Numbered from the stretch's first letter, positions 11,401 to 23,151 are shown. The stretch: 64,000 nucleotides of DNA from Culex pipiens pallens (GCF_016801865.2 NC_068939.1:144026756-144090755); one strand, 5' to 3'. Program-made: numbers and translations. Notes: generated by a model from the letters alone, not told the origin.

Positions 11401-14400
11401 AGGCACCGTGTAACAGGTTAGTTTTTTGATGGTGGTTGTATCCACTGATTCTCAAAGGAAACCGAGATATTCAAGATGGCGTTCAATATGGCGACTGGAT
11501 CTGAAAACCAACGAAAAATAATTACAATGTGAAACCGACTACTCGATTTTAACTAATTTGGGATCGTTGAACTCGAATATAGCCTTCACAAATCTTTCAG
11601 AGTAATCTTGGGTCACACAACAAAAAAATGGTACGCGAAGAGTGGTACAAGGGAAAATCCAAATGTAGGGTAGGGAGACTTGATCCCCGGGGACACTTGA
11701 TCCCAAGCATGTATCTCGTCAGCATGTGGGTAAAACAATTAGCTTGGTTCTAGAAAGTTGTGCGAAATTGACTTAAACTCATTGTAAAAAACAGAGAAAA
11801 AAATTAAAAAATGTTTAAATTTAGTTACACATATTTTTCTAAAAAGTGCTGCAAAAAACCTCCAAGAAATCTTTTTACTTTATTTTAATATGTATAGAAT
11901 ACACTAAAAATTGATCAGTAGTGCGGTGCTTGTGGGGACGCGCAGTCCTGTTTTTTCGTGTTATTTTCCATCTCTTTTGTGTCGCTGTTCGAGTGCATGG
12001 GGTGATTGGTCATTATAATTAAACAATGGCATCAGTAGTGCGGTGCCTGTGTGGACGCGCAGTCCTGTTTTTTCGTGTTATTTTCCGTCTCTTTTGTGTC
12101 GCTTTTTGTGTACATGGGGTGATTGGATTTCTTCTTCTTCTTTTTTCATTTATTTTTTGTTCGCACGTTCGTTGGCCGATGAATTTTATTTTTGTTCTCT
12201 TTATATAGTTTTCGATAGAAACGATCCGATTTTTGTTTTTTGAGACAAGCAAGTCGTATTGCTGGATTAAGTCCTTTCCATATCATCGAGGATCGGAAGG
12301 CACGTCGACGGATATGTTTTAAGGCTTATGATATAAAATAATTTTAATGAATGAAGCCCTTCCTACATCACCGTTGATCGGAAGGCACGCCGACGGAGAA
12401 TTTCTGGAGAATCGCGGTCGAATTAATACTATATTTAAATCCCTAGATAGGTATCTTTCCGCAGCCGGCTGCCTAAGATTTTTAAAATTTCAACCCATAA
12501 ACAAATTGCTCATGGTCGCATCACCTACCACAGTGAATCCTGACCTCATACCCATCTTACTAACCCCTCAAAACTCATGTGATACTTTGTCGGAGACGCA
12601 GTCGATTTGGCGGTCCCATCACTCAAGTATCGGCTAACATTCCCATCCACTTCCCCGTGTCTTACCACCGGTCGTGGCCGGCGTCGGTATTGATCAGCAC
12701 GATAGGGACCTTTGAAAATTGCGAAGGGGTGATGATTGGATCCTACTTTTCATCTGTGGTCCACGGAGCAATGTTTGGGGGTCCTGGTCAATAACGATTT
12801 AGCAGCTACGGGTAGACACCAATGCTATGCTATGCTATATGTATAGAATACACTAAAAATTTATTCAAAAAAAAACTTTTTTATGCATGAATTGTTTGAT
12901 AAACTTATCAACTAAGAAGCCCTTACGCATTTAACGTTAAATGTTTTGTCATGCTATTTTTACAACCAATTATTTAAAAAAGTGCGTTTAGGGAGACTTG
13001 AGCCTTGCATTTTTACAGTCACTGGAATCAACATCAAGATTAATTAATTGGGCTGGGGATTCGTACATAGTTTCCTTTAGTATAGTTGTACATAACTTAC
13101 TGCAGTTTGAACAATTTTTCAAAAGTTTTGTAAACAAAAATTACCAGCTTTTATAAACATGCTCAATTTTGGTTTAAAAAAGAATATTTTAAGTTTTTAA
13201 ATATTTTAAATACTAAACTTGTTATATTTTGAACACAAACGTATAGGTTTTATATGAAATAGCTGTTACTTATACAAAATTAAAAGTTTAGATGATTAAG
13301 AAACATTTGCTTTTAAAAGGTTTCTTCAAAATGTTGAAAGGGGGATCAAGTTACCCCTAACGTTTTGAAAATGCCAGTTTAAAATATTTTTTTTAAACGC
13401 TTGGCATGATGCGGAGAGTTCATCTGATGAAATACCATTATCAGCAAAACATAGTTGAATGTTTAAGCTTTCAATTCATGCAAAAAGTTTATAGTTTTAT
13501 GAAAAATTGACAGAGTTATGTGCGATACAAAAAAGGGGATCAATTCTCCCCACTCTCCCCTAAGCGTTAGGTTATTGTAGAACACCCACTATGACGTGTG
13601 ACAACATAGCACGATGTTGAGGATATCTGGTGATATCGAGTAATAACCTGTAAAAAACAAAACCTAATACACATCGGTAGAACTTGAGATTCAAAAAGAG
13701 GGATTTATACAGTGCAGCCTCTAGCGGTGGAGAGCTCCAACTTTTATAACAGATTTTATAATAGTTTTAACCGAGGGGTTGATCAACAGCACGATTTTTT
13801 CTCCAGCCTGAGCAAATAACTCGAAACACAACTTTAGAACCCCTTGACTGATAGAAACTGGAATAAACTGTTATACACATAAAAGAAAACAACATCGTAG
13901 CTGGCCATGTAAAAAAAAAACAATTTTCTAATGTTTACAAATTTCCGTCCATCTTCAGGAACCATTTTCGTTCATATTCCATTGCGTCCTAAAAGAAACG
14001 GATTTCCATAAAAAAAATCTGATGAAAAATGAAACTTGATCGAAAACTGGAAAAGTTCTATCAGAATGGATTATTTTCCGGTGGTTGGGGATAGTTGGAT
14101 TTTTATGAATCTTGTACAAAGAAGACATAAGTTGAACTGAAATAATCATTACGCTTGAAAGGTACGGTAGTTATTTGAAAACAAGTGGTTCAATGAAGCA
14201 ATTTTAAATGTGCCTCCAAGTGATCACTTCTGTTGTCTTTGTTGATGTCACCAGGCCAAGTTTCAATCTGTACTCTTGTTAAGATGGTTGTTTATGGAAG
14301 ACGCAAAACGCAAAACGCTTAACATTGCGTGGGATGGTTAGTTTAACGGAAACACATTTTCACTCAATTTTTAGTTGATAAAAAGGTGCAAATCGTGATG

Positions 14401-15187
14401 AGCTTGTTTGTTTTGATTCGTTGCCATGAATGTCAGTCTAACTGGTATACATTTTCTTTTATGAGATCGTAGTGTGCTGAGAAATCATCCAGGACAAATT
14501 TATCGTAGAACACTAATGAACTGATTTCTCGTCACACTTTTTGAGCAGAAATTTGTTCAGAGTTCCACGGATGTGCCTAATATCTAAATGGTGAACCAAT
14601 AAACAGTTTAGAGCTAGAAATGCGATATCCAAAAAGGATTTCCATTCAAACAAAAGTATCGCAGTTCCATTTGCGTAATAGGGCTATTAAAGGAAGAAAT
14701 CTACAAAATTTGAAGCCGCCGGCATACATAATGCAAAAAAGCTCAAATTCACACGAAATAACCAAACTTTTGCCCTAAAGCGCTCTCCTTTATCCTTTTT
14801 TTCTTCTTCTTCTTCTGGCATTCCCGTACACCCATTGTTGCGTAATCCTGCCACGAAAACTTCCGCCAGCTGGACCGCTTTTCCACCCAGCTGAAAAGCG
14901 AAACAGTCGCACTTTCCGGAATGGGGTTTTTCCACATTACCCGTCAGCTGCTGTTTTCGGTGAGTACAAACACACACACACTTTGAGATAACTCCCCTTC
15001 AACCATTTTACCTCTTCAAATCGGCACGCACGCACCTTCCGGAAAATTCGGCGGCCACCAGATGGCGGGAACGATTGTGACGTACGAGCTGGTGATGCTC
15101 AAGTTCGACAGGGAATCCGAAGGCAAGGGGTACATCCCGCCCTGCTCGATGTTCGACATCGAGAGGCAGTGGCTGCCGTCGCATTGA
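8432..15187 (+). CDS. Sugar-clade gustatory receptor A (7 exons)
   Basis: Predicted seven-helix gustatory receptor of the insect sugar clade (Drosophila Gr5a/Gr61a/Gr64 relatives), a ligand-gated cation channel of taste neuron dendrites. Exons: 8432-8525, 8602-8991, 9049-9218, 9283-9572, 9637-9799, 14870-14959, 15062-15187; all GT-AG and phase-consistent, giving 440 residues. Family marks are EAVRPFLIIGQIFGMFPVTG near the N-terminus, the AEHLLS exon start, SGMGFFHITRQ before the last intron and C-terminal AGTIVTYELVMLKF, where the family signature TY(5 hydrophobic)QF has K instead of Q. Intron 5 is about 5.1 kb and loaded with transposable elements; the acceptor at 14868-14869 is the first AG after a TTC-rich tract. 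An in-frame ATG at 8381 would add 17 residues. AATAAA at 15206. This gene keeps more introns than B, C or D, suggesting the ancestral structure. The call as a sugar receptor is firm; the sugar bound is unknown. Confidence 0.88.
9974..10724 (+). mobile_element. SINE-like retroposon in receptor A intron
   Basis: An insertion at 9996-10702 is flanked by a perfect 22-bp direct repeat (9974-9995 and 10703-10724, containing AATACATTGATTTTTGG). The 3' end is a GATTA pentamer tail. An internal tRNA-like stretch at about 10185-10240 (GGCCGTGAGGTTACGG followed by CGCTTTGTAAGCG) resembles the Thr-like modules at 22300 and 32340. Long target duplication plus microsatellite tail indicates target-primed reverse transcription by a non-LTR machinery supplied in trans. 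Confidence 0.75.
10725..11667. other. Intronic filler, nothing recognised
   Basis: AT-rich intronic sequence of receptor A between two transposon insertions. No open frame, tRNA-like structure or inverted repeat stood out. Confidence 0.4.
11668..13560. mobile_element. TA-inserting TIR element, copy 2
   Basis: Left end (degraded, GGAGACTTGATCCCC intact) and right end (GGGGATCAATTCTCCCCACT) match the termini of the 5247-7598 element, with TA on both sides. The body is collinear with that copy except that it lacks the TTAA palindrome and carries a retroposon at 11913-12836. It lies in the large intron of receptor A. Confidence 0.75.
11888..12861 (+). mobile_element. Retroposon nested in TIR element
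   Basis: A 924-bp insertion (11913-12836) is flanked by a 25-bp direct repeat (11888-11912 and 12837-12861, containing TGTATAGAATACACTAAAAA). Its 5' part is a tandem duplication with a 117-bp period (about 11914-12130), as seen in promoter-bearing 5' UTRs of some non-LTR elements, and its 3' end is a GCTAT-type tail. No reverse transcriptase is readable, so it is a short non-autonomous or 5'-truncated member. Confidence 0.75.
13561..14869. other. 3' part of receptor A intron 5
   Basis: Intronic sequence with no recognised gene or complete repeat. A CTT/TTC-rich pyrimidine tract at about 14797-14818 precedes the inferred splice acceptor. Confidence 0.45.
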
Positions 15188-15205
15188 TTTTGATTGATGT
15201 TGTTC

Positions 15206-15211
15206 AATAAA
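15206..15211 (+). terminator. Poly(A) signal AATAAA of receptor A
   Basis: Canonical AATAAA 18 bp after the stop codon, followed by A-rich sequence. Confidence 0.6.
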
Positions 15212-15494
15212 AAAAAATAAAAAAAAACGTTTCATCCAATATGGTGGGGTAGGAATTTTCCAAGGCAAGACAAAAAAAAATTAAGCTGAACAAATAAAAT
15301 TGGAAATACTAAATAAAACAAAACTGTAAATTTTAAAATCTCACGAAACAAAATCCCACCATGAAGGGATAGCGCATCCTTCCGAATATGCGTTCATCAG
15401 AATAAAATATTTAAATATGCATGTATGTGTGTGTCTGTGTGAATGTTCGTCCTGAATGTTTTCATTGTTGTTACTTTATTTTAGTAGGTTAAAT

Positions 15495-15890
15495 ATGTGC
15501 AAGACTCAATTCAACCTTCTGCTCACAACAACGGCGGTGGCAATAGTGATGAGATGATGATGAACTAAAAAAATATCTCTGCACTTCAAAGGCAAAAATA
15601 CCGGTTTTATAAAAAGATGGATCCGATGGATAGAGAGAAATGACACACACGCACATCAGGTTTTAACTTTTGGTGTTTGGCAACGCCAACAGTCAGCAGT
15701 AGTGGCGGTGGTGACCTTAGTGAAGTCCGCCGGTTCGACCTGTCTCTTCGATGTCTGGTCGATGCACGCACCTTGCTCGTCGCCGCTCGTGCTTGGGCGG
15801 GAGATTTGCATTCCTATCAAGCAGAAGACCCTAACAGCATTGTTGCACATGTGCTACATCACACTCACCAATTATTGTGGAATTGGGTGA
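15495..15890 (+). CDS. Possible small secreted Cys-rich (Kazal-like) peptide
   Basis: A short frame from 15495 begins MCKTQFNLLLTTTAVAI, which looks like a signal peptide, and runs into a potential GTGATG donor. About 140 bp downstream, an acceptor-preceded frame ending at 15890 contains five cysteines with EICIPIKQKT and MCYITLTNYC, loosely resembling non-classical Kazal protease-inhibitor spacing. Joining the two from 15693 keeps frame. The similarity is weak, other frames in the second block are also open, and the splice is a guess, so this is only a candidate gene. It lies just downstream of receptor A. Confidence 0.22.
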
Positions 15891-16639
15891 CTTTGAGTCT
15901 ATGCCATTGATCTTTTTTCTAGTTATGCTTTGAAATATCAATTCTTATGAAAAGAACAAATTTTAAATTACCAAATTATAGTCAGTTTTGAAAAATAAAA
16001 AACTAAAGTCACGCCGATTGACGGTTCACAAATAAAAATGTGTAAACTAGTCACATCAGTTTAGTAATATAATACAAAGTTAGTAACTGCAACCTCCAAC
16101 GAAATGTGGGTTAATATTTCTGCTGCCGAACCGTCCCATCGGGGGGTCAACTATGACCAGGCAGGCATGGGAGGTGACTTTTGACCGGGATTAATACATC
16201 ACAATTTAAACAGTGAAGCGAGAGCGAGCGAGCGAGAGATAGATAGGCAACTCTTATTGTTGTTATAAATACAAAGAAGCTAACCAGGTGGATACAATCG
16301 CGGAACGTTTTTCGAAGAAGTTTGCTGATATCGTGACAAGAGCAACGAACGGCATCCGCCTGGATTGAGCAATGAATTTCGGGGAAATTCGCTGCCATGC
16401 TGAATTTCGAGTCATTCTATCAATTTCGTGGAACTTTTGCTCATCGGATCCGGAACGGATGTTCAGCCCATGAATCGAAGCAAGTGCTGATATCCCATGC
16501 TTTGATTTGTTATTCATGGATCCAGCAAATTAAAGCAAATCAAATTATTCGCTCTACAGCATTGCCTTGGCGTTCTCGATTGCGAGATGTCTACTCGAAA
16601 CTAGGTGTCCGAAGGCTTGATTGTTGAGGCAATTGCCAA

Positions 16640-16790
16640 CCTCTTTTTAAACCTAAGCTTCCATCCACCCCGGGATTCGAACTGACGACCTTTGGATTGT
16701 GAGTCCAACTGCCTACCAGCGACTCCACCGAGACAGGACCCAGGGATACGAATCCTATACCTGGACTGAGCTAACGACCTAACCGATGAC
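16640..16790 (-). mobile_element. tRNA-derived SINE, minus strand, copy 1
   Basis: Read on the minus strand it contains a tRNA-like block: A-box-like GTGGAGTCGCTGGTAGG, an anticodon-like hairpin TTGGA-CTCACAA-TCCAA and a B-box GTTCGAATCCC. A diverged relative lies at 26845-26985. Because the copies diverge and are embedded in repeats, this is interpreted as SINE rather than a functional tRNA gene. Confidence 0.6.
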
Positions 16791-16796
16791 ACTGAG

Positions 16797-18982
16797 AAAA
16801 ACCTTACTTAATCCACCCTTAGGTGGTTGGTGCCTTCCTCTCATTCAAAGGGTAATGCTATCCAAAATAGACACGCTCGTGGGAAGGTCTTTAAATTTCC
16901 TATCCAAAGATATGTCGCATGATATATTTGGAATACGTTTTCATCTAAATATCTGAGAACTAGCCTCCAAAAAGTGTATAAATAACTCTTAAGTGCTTAT
17001 AACTTTTGATAGGGTTGTCAGATCTTCAATGTTTTGGACGCGTTGGAAAGGTCTTTTGATTACGACGGGTTGCATGATAGATCCGGACAACGTTTTCATC
17101 GTGATATCTGAGATCCGGCTTCCAAAAAGTGCATAAATAACACTTAATTGCTAATAACTTTTGATAGGGTTGTCAGATCTTCAGTGTATTGATCGCGTTG
17201 GAAAGGTCTTTTAAATACCTTTCTAAAAATGTATAACATGCTGGGGTTTCTTACAAAAACCACCCTTTTTACAATCTTCCGGACTTTAGCCAAATTGTTT
17301 TTTTTTAGCATAACTTTTGAAGTACTTTACTAAACTTCATAATTTTCAATAGGGACTTATGGGACCCCAAGACGAATCGAATGAGACCAAAACGGTCCAA
17401 ATCGGTTAAGCCAGTGCTGAGATAATCGAGTGCATATTTTTTGGTGCACAGACCCACATCCCTACACACACACACACACACACACACAGACATTTGCTTA
17501 GAATTCGATTCTGAGTCGATAGGTATACATGAAGGTGGGTCTAAAAGGTCTAATTGAGAAGTTCAGTTTTCGAGTGATTTTATAGCCTTTCCTCAGTAAG
17601 GTGAGGAAGGCAAAACTCAGATTTCACAAAATTCCAACTTTAAGGATCTATAACAGAAAAAAACCAGCAGTCCGATCAACAAAGTGAAAAAAGTTACCGG
17701 AAAATTTCTCAGCGTATTGTAAATATTTTTTTCTCGGTAAAGAATTTTTAAATTGCAAAAAAAAAAACATTTTTCGAAAAACTTCAACTTAATAAGGTTA
17801 TATATTATAACATTTTCATTTCCAAATTTAGAATTACTTCTGAAAATGATGTTTAAAATTTGAATTTGAATACTTTCAGATAAAAAAAAACGCGATTTTC
17901 TTTGCGTGAGCCTATTTTTGCCTTCCTCACCTTACTGAGGAAAGGCTATAAAATCACTCGAAAAATGAACTTCTTAATTTGACCTCGTAGACCCACCTTC
18001 ACGTATACCTATCGACTCAGAATCAAATTCTGAGCAAATGTCTGTGTGTGTGTGTGTGTGTAGGGATGTGGGTCTGTGCACCAAAAAATATGCACTCGAT
18101 TATCTCAGCACTGGCTTAACCGATTTGGACCGTTTTGGTCTCATTCGATTCGTCTTGGGGTCCCATAAGTCCCTATTGAAAATTATGAAGTTTAGTAAAG
18201 TACTTCAAAAGTTATGCTAAAAATTTTGGCATATGTCCGGAAGATTGTAAAAAGGGTGGTTTTTGTAAGAAACCCTGTCATGTTATACATTTTCAGAAAG
18301 GTATTAAAAAGACCTTTCCAATGAGCCCAAAACATTGAAGATCTGATAACCCTATCAAAAGTTATTAGCACTTAAGTGTTATTTATACACTTTTTGGAGG
18401 CCGGATCTCAGATATTTCAATGAAAATGATGTCCGGGTCCATCATGCGACCCATCGTTAGTTAGATAATCGAAAGACCTTTCAAATGAGCCTAAAACATC
18501 AAGGATCTGACAATCCTATCAAAAGTTATTGACACTTAAGTGTTATTTATACACTTTTTGGAGGCCGGATCTCAGATATTTCAGTAAAAATGATGTCCGG
18601 GTCCATCATGCGACCCATCGTTAGTTAGATAATCGAAAGACCTTTCAAATGAGCCTAAAACATCAAGGATCTGACAACCCTATTAAAAGTTATTGGCACT
18701 TAAGTGTTATTTATACACTTTTTAGAGGTTTGATTTCAGATATTGTGATAAAAATATTGTCTGAATCTTCCATGCGAACTATCGATGGATAGGTTTTTTT
18801 ATCAGACCTTGTCGATGAGCCAGAAATATTGATGGTCTGCGAACCATATCAAAAGAAATGAGTAATAAAGTTGATTTGTTAAACATGTTAAGGGGGAATG
18901 TTGCTATTTTTACTGAATGTATTGACTTTATGAATATGAGGAAGGCACCAACCACCTAAAGGTGGATTAAGTAACGTTTTTT
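16797..18982. mobile_element. Complete fold-back element with internal tandem units
   Basis: Outer inverted ends: CTTACTTAATCCACCCTTAG on the left, and on the right GGTGGATTAAGTAACG with the inverse of GGTTGGTGCCTTCCTC. The two halves mirror each other around about 17640-17930, so a 60-codon frame occurs twice in opposite orientations (17305-17493 minus, 18038-18220 plus). Each half carries tandem units of about 164 bp (start points near 18329, 18492 and 18657 in the right half) and a CA/TG microsatellite near 17465 and 18040. Partial copies: 5155-7912, 22507-23151, 49494-49733. Confidence 0.75.
18329..18780. repeat. Tandem array, unit about 164 bp, three copies
   Basis: Successive units begin AAAACATtgAAGATCTGA-like at about 18329, 18492 and 18657 and share CACTTAAGTGTTATTTATAC and GATCTCAGATATTTCA. 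The mirrored array is at about 16900-17220, and shorter versions occur at 22570-22800 and 24165-24460. The array is part of the fold-back transposon family. Confidence 0.7.
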
Positions 18983-20377
18983 CTGAACAGTCAAAATCGA
19001 TCACAAAACCCCTTCTCAAGGTACAGATGTCAGATTCACATGCCCACTTTGTATGTCCATCTCGTAAAATTGTAGAGAGCCAGGTATGGAATAACTAATT
19101 ATGCAAAATGGCTTCCTTTGAAATGCGTACACATTATTTCATTCGAATAACAAAAGTACAAAATCAAAAATCTCGAAATGCTTTGGTTTATATGCACCAC
19201 AAAAGCTTTTAAGGCACAAACCAGTGTTGCATGGTGTATTAAAAAGTATAGACCAAATACAAAGTTAAAACGCCCAATCCTCTAACTCAATATGTTTAAA
19301 TAACAGCTATACATTCTACAAAAAGATGCAATCTCATGGCAAATAAATGTAACAGTGGTCTCAAATAAGTAATTGAGACAACGTATATATTTAACAATTC
19401 ATAAACATGTTTTTACGGACCCCATGTTCATGGATAGCGCTTAAAAATGCAAAGCTCGCGACCTTTTCGTCAACACTGCCTTATTGATCATTTAAATTTG
19501 AAACTTTTAATGAAGAATGCTACACCAATATTGACTTTTCCGGTAGCGTTAATTACCCTCAACTTGTTGGTTTCCAAATAATGATTTGCTTAAGCTCGGG
19601 TGTAATTACCTTACTAAATTTAGCGTAGATTGAACCTCACTTTTCAATATTGTCTAAATAAACCAGCAAATCTGTTCCTGTGCACTCATTTTGTAACTAA
19701 GCCATTCATAACGAGTCAAGGTCTCCGTGGAATACAAAATTTGTCCTAATCAGCCCCAAAAGCTCACCCGTCTCGAGCGCGCTCGGGGATCCACGATCGA
19801 TCGACTAGCTATTTACCACTCAGATTCCACATTTGGTATATCGTCATCATCTCGCCGCGGGCTCACCGAAACTTCGCTCTCTGATGGGCTTTGAACTTCA
19901 TCAATAATCATCTAATCACTGACCCCACAGCCATCAAGCGTAAACATGTTCCAGGCAGGGTGGAAGGATTTGCGAACAGAAAAAAAAACAAGTTCAGTGT
20001 ATATGAAAAAATAAAAAGTTCAATTTTAGAGCAGGATTATAGCCTTACCTCAGTGAGGAAGGCAAAATGGATTCCTAAATGTCATAACTAAATAAATATT
20101 GTTCAATGGTAGAGATCTCGTGCATTTTTTGTCAATTTGAAGCAGTTTTTGGTTAATTAAAAGCTCATCAAAACAATATTAATGTATTATAGTTAAAAAG
20201 CTTGCAACAGCAGTAAACAAACCAGGACCAAAAAGTCAACCATCAAATCACGAAAGCTGTGCCCCCTATTGAGCATTTCACACTTTGATTACCATAAGCT
20301 ACAGGTTTGGCAAATGAGCAAATGTGTTAATTTGAAACAACCGCCAATGATGGATTGAACGAGTGCAGCCTCAAAAG
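18983..20377. other. Intergenic, nothing recognised
   Basis: AT-rich spacer between receptors A and B. A small fragment at 20040-20068 (CCTTACCTCAGTGAGGAAGG) is a remnant of the fold-back family centre. No gene was recognised. Confidence 0.4.
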
Positions 20378-20385
20378 GTGACTAT

Positions 20386-20715
20386 TAGGGTGACAAGAAA
20401 AAATGATTTTTTTTGGAAAATCTTAAGAAATACCCGTTGGCTCGATTATTTAAGCAAACATAAGTAACTGTTTTGAAATTTTGAGCCTAATCGGTTAAGG
20501 GTAAAGGGTCGCTATTAATCGTTGAAGTTTGTATGGGAAAAATCTCAAAAATGTATGAGAAATGCAAAAATTTCAAAATTTCACCGAAAAGTTGCGTTTA
20601 ATGAGTCGGATCATTTCAAGTGTGAGAATCTTTCGTGAACACTAACTTGGTTTTGCCTAAGGAATCGACTCAAAGGGTATCTCTGATGTCGTTTTTTTTT
20701 TTCATTGTCACCCTA
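20386..20715. mobile_element. 330-bp hAT-type MITE with 8-bp duplication
   Basis: Begins TAGGGTGACAAGAAAAAA and ends with the inverse TTGTCACCCTA. It is flanked by the perfect 8-bp direct repeat GTGACTAT (20378-20385 and 20716-20723). Eight-bp duplication and TAGGGTG-type ends fit a non-autonomous hAT-superfamily element. Confidence 0.8.
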
Positions 20716-21776
20716 GTGACTATTTATCAACCATGCTGACACTGGCCTTGTATTTGTTGGAAACAAAGACTCGAATTTTCAAATTGATGTTAACGATCAA
20801 GTGTCTCAATTATGTTGTTAGGATGATCTTTTTTTTAATTTTCGAATTGTTCTAGCATAACGTATCCATGAAAATAGAATCCAATCTTTAATCTTCAAAC
20901 GGTTCGAGCTATTCTCATTTTCTCAATAATTTACATATAAATAATTATTTCATTGCAAGTACAGTACCGTCGGTGGGGGTGAGTATGGGTCAAAAAACGA
21001 TACACCTCTCGTTATTTCTTAATAGGGTAATTCTCCACCAACTCACACAGCAGTTGCCCCGACCCCTCTTCGATTTGCGTGAAACTTTGTCCTAAGGGGT
21101 AACTTTTGTCCCTGATCACGAATCCGAGGTCCGTTTTTGATATCTCGTTACGGAGGGGCGGTACGACCCCTTCAATTTTTGAACACGCGGAAAAAGAGGT
21201 GTTTTTCAATAATTTGCAGCCTCAAACGGTGATGAGATAGAAATTTGGTGTCAAAGGAATTTTTATGTAAAATAAGACGCTCGATTTGATGGCGTACTCA
21301 GAATTCCGAAATAACGTATTTTTCATCGAAAAAACATTAAAAAAGTTTTTAAAATTCTCCCATTTTCCGTTACTCGACTGTAAAATTTTTTGAAACATGT
21401 CATTTTATGGGAAATTTAATGTACTTTTCGAATCTACATTGACCCAGAAGGGTCATTTTTTCATTTAGAACATTTTTTTTTTCATTTTAAAATTTCGTGT
21501 TTTTTCTAACTTTGCAGGGTTATTTTTTAGAGTGTAACAATGTTCTACAAAGTTGTAGAGCAGACAATTACAAAAATTTTGATGTATAAACATAAGGGGG
21601 TTGCTTATAAAAATCACGAGTTATCGCGATTTTACGAAAAAAAAGTGTTGAAAAAGTTGGTCGTCATCGATCATGGCCGTTCATATCGTCACCCGCGACA
21701 GACACGGACGACGAAACTAAAAGAAATGCAAAAAGTAACTTTTTCAAAACTTTTTTTCTTAAAATCGCGATAACTC

Positions 21777-22384
21777 GTGTTGTTTATAAGCAAACCCCTT
21801 GTGTGTGTGTGTGTGTGCAACCAACCAAACGGGACCACGCGGTCGCTTCTTACAAATTGAGTTGTTTCCATGTATTTTTAGATCTACATTCTATACATGC
21901 AAATAACTCGCATAGGCATTTGGAAGGTGTTAGCTCTGCCGAGCTTCGGTGACCCATTTCTACGCTGGCTAGCCGAGCGCGAGGTACTTCAGCTTTGTCG
22001 ACAAGCCCCGCCCTGAAGAACGTTTGGACCAATCGGATTCAAACGTTATTTAGAACTTCCGAACCCTTGTCAAATGGACAAGGACCCAGCGCGTATATAG
22101 TTGATGGTGGTAACAGTATTCCTAATTCCAGTCATAGCTCACCAAGTCGCGATGGCCTAGTGGTTAGCATTTTTGCTTACCAATCCAAAGGACGGGGGAT
22201 CGAACCCCGACTCGAGCGACTTTGATTTTTCGTACATGTTCAGAGTTTCAAGATTTAAACTTCCTATACTTTCTCGATGGGAGCAGATGGGAATCGAACC
22301 CAGGACCATTCGCTTACAAAGCGAACACCGTAACCAGTCAGCCACGGCCGCTCCTTGTGTTGTTTATAAGCAAACCCCTTGTGT
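21777..22384 (-). mobile_element. SINE-like element with two opposed tRNA-like modules, copy 1
   Basis: A 552-bp insertion (21805-22356) is flanked by a perfect 28-bp direct repeat (21777-21804 and 22357-22384, containing TTGTTTATAAGCAAACCCC). Oriented on the minus strand, it starts GGAGCGGCCGTGGCTGAC, includes an anticodon-like hairpin CGCTTTGTAAGCG (TGT, Thr-like) and B-box GGTTCGATTCCC; about 60 bp later a second tRNA-like module lies in the opposite orientation (plus strand, about 22146-22222, with paired ends GTCGC/GCGAC and T-arm GATCGAACCCC). The 3' tail is a CA repeat. The first 220 bp match 32333-32560; the 3' body differs. Confidence 0.75.
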
Positions 22385-22506
22385 CAAAATTTTTGTAATA
22401 GTCTGCTCTACAACTTTGTAGAACATTGTTACACTCTAAAAAATAACCCTGTAACGTTAGAAAAAACACGAAATTTTAAAATGAAAAATTTTGTTCTAAA
22501 TGAAAA

Positions 22507-23151
22507 ACGTTACTTAATCCACCCTTAGGTGGTTGGCGCCTTCCTCACATTTAAAGAGTGCTATCCAAAATGCAAAAAGTGCGTAAATAACACTTAAGTG
22601 CTTATAACTTTTGATAGGGTTGTCAGATCTTCAATGTTTTGGACGCGTTAGAAAGGTCTTTTGAATACCTATCCAACGATAGGTCGCATGAGAGATCCGA
22701 ACAGCATTTTCATCAAAACATCTGAGATCCGGCCTCGAAAAAGTGCGTAAATAACACTTAAGTGCTTATAACTTTTGATAGATTTGTCAGATCTCCAATG
22801 TCTTGGACGCGTTGTAAAGTTCTTTTACATACCTTTCTGAAAATGTATAGAATGACGGGTTTTCTTAGAAAAACCACCCTTTTTACAATCTTCCGGACTT
22901 TTGTTAAAATCGTTTTTTAGCATAACTTTTGAAGTACTTAACTAAACTGCATAGTTTTTAATAGCGACTTATGGGACCCCAAGACGGATCGAATGACGCC
23001 AAAACGGACAAAATCGGTTCAGCCAATGTCGAGATAATCGAGTGACAATTTTTTGATCAACATCCCACCACACACACAGACATTTGCTCAGAATTTGATT
23101 CTTTTTTTTCGAGTGATTTTATAGCCTTTCCTCAGTAAAGTGAGGAAGGCA
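22507..23151. mobile_element. Partial fold-back element inserted in palindrome arm
   Basis: Starts CGTTACTTAATCCACCCTTA and ends GTGAGGAAGGCAAA, matching half of the fold-back element at 16797-18982, including two of its tandem units and its TTTCCTCAGT centre. The mirror arm at about 21445-21480 reads straight across the insertion point, so it arrived after the palindrome formed. Confidence 0.7.

Noticed and set aside
17305..18220. Duplicate frames beginning MSVCVCVC on opposite strands
   Set aside because: They arise from a CA/TG microsatellite and mirrored arms of the fold-back element, not from a gene.
16900..18780. A CRISPR array, because of regularly spaced repeats
   Set aside because: The units are 164-bp tandem repeats without unique spacers in a eukaryotic transposon; no cas genes are present.
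22146..22222. A functional tRNA gene with paired GTCGC/GCGAC ends
   Set aside because: The anticodon stem is not canonical, and the module is repeated in opposite orientation within a retroposon.
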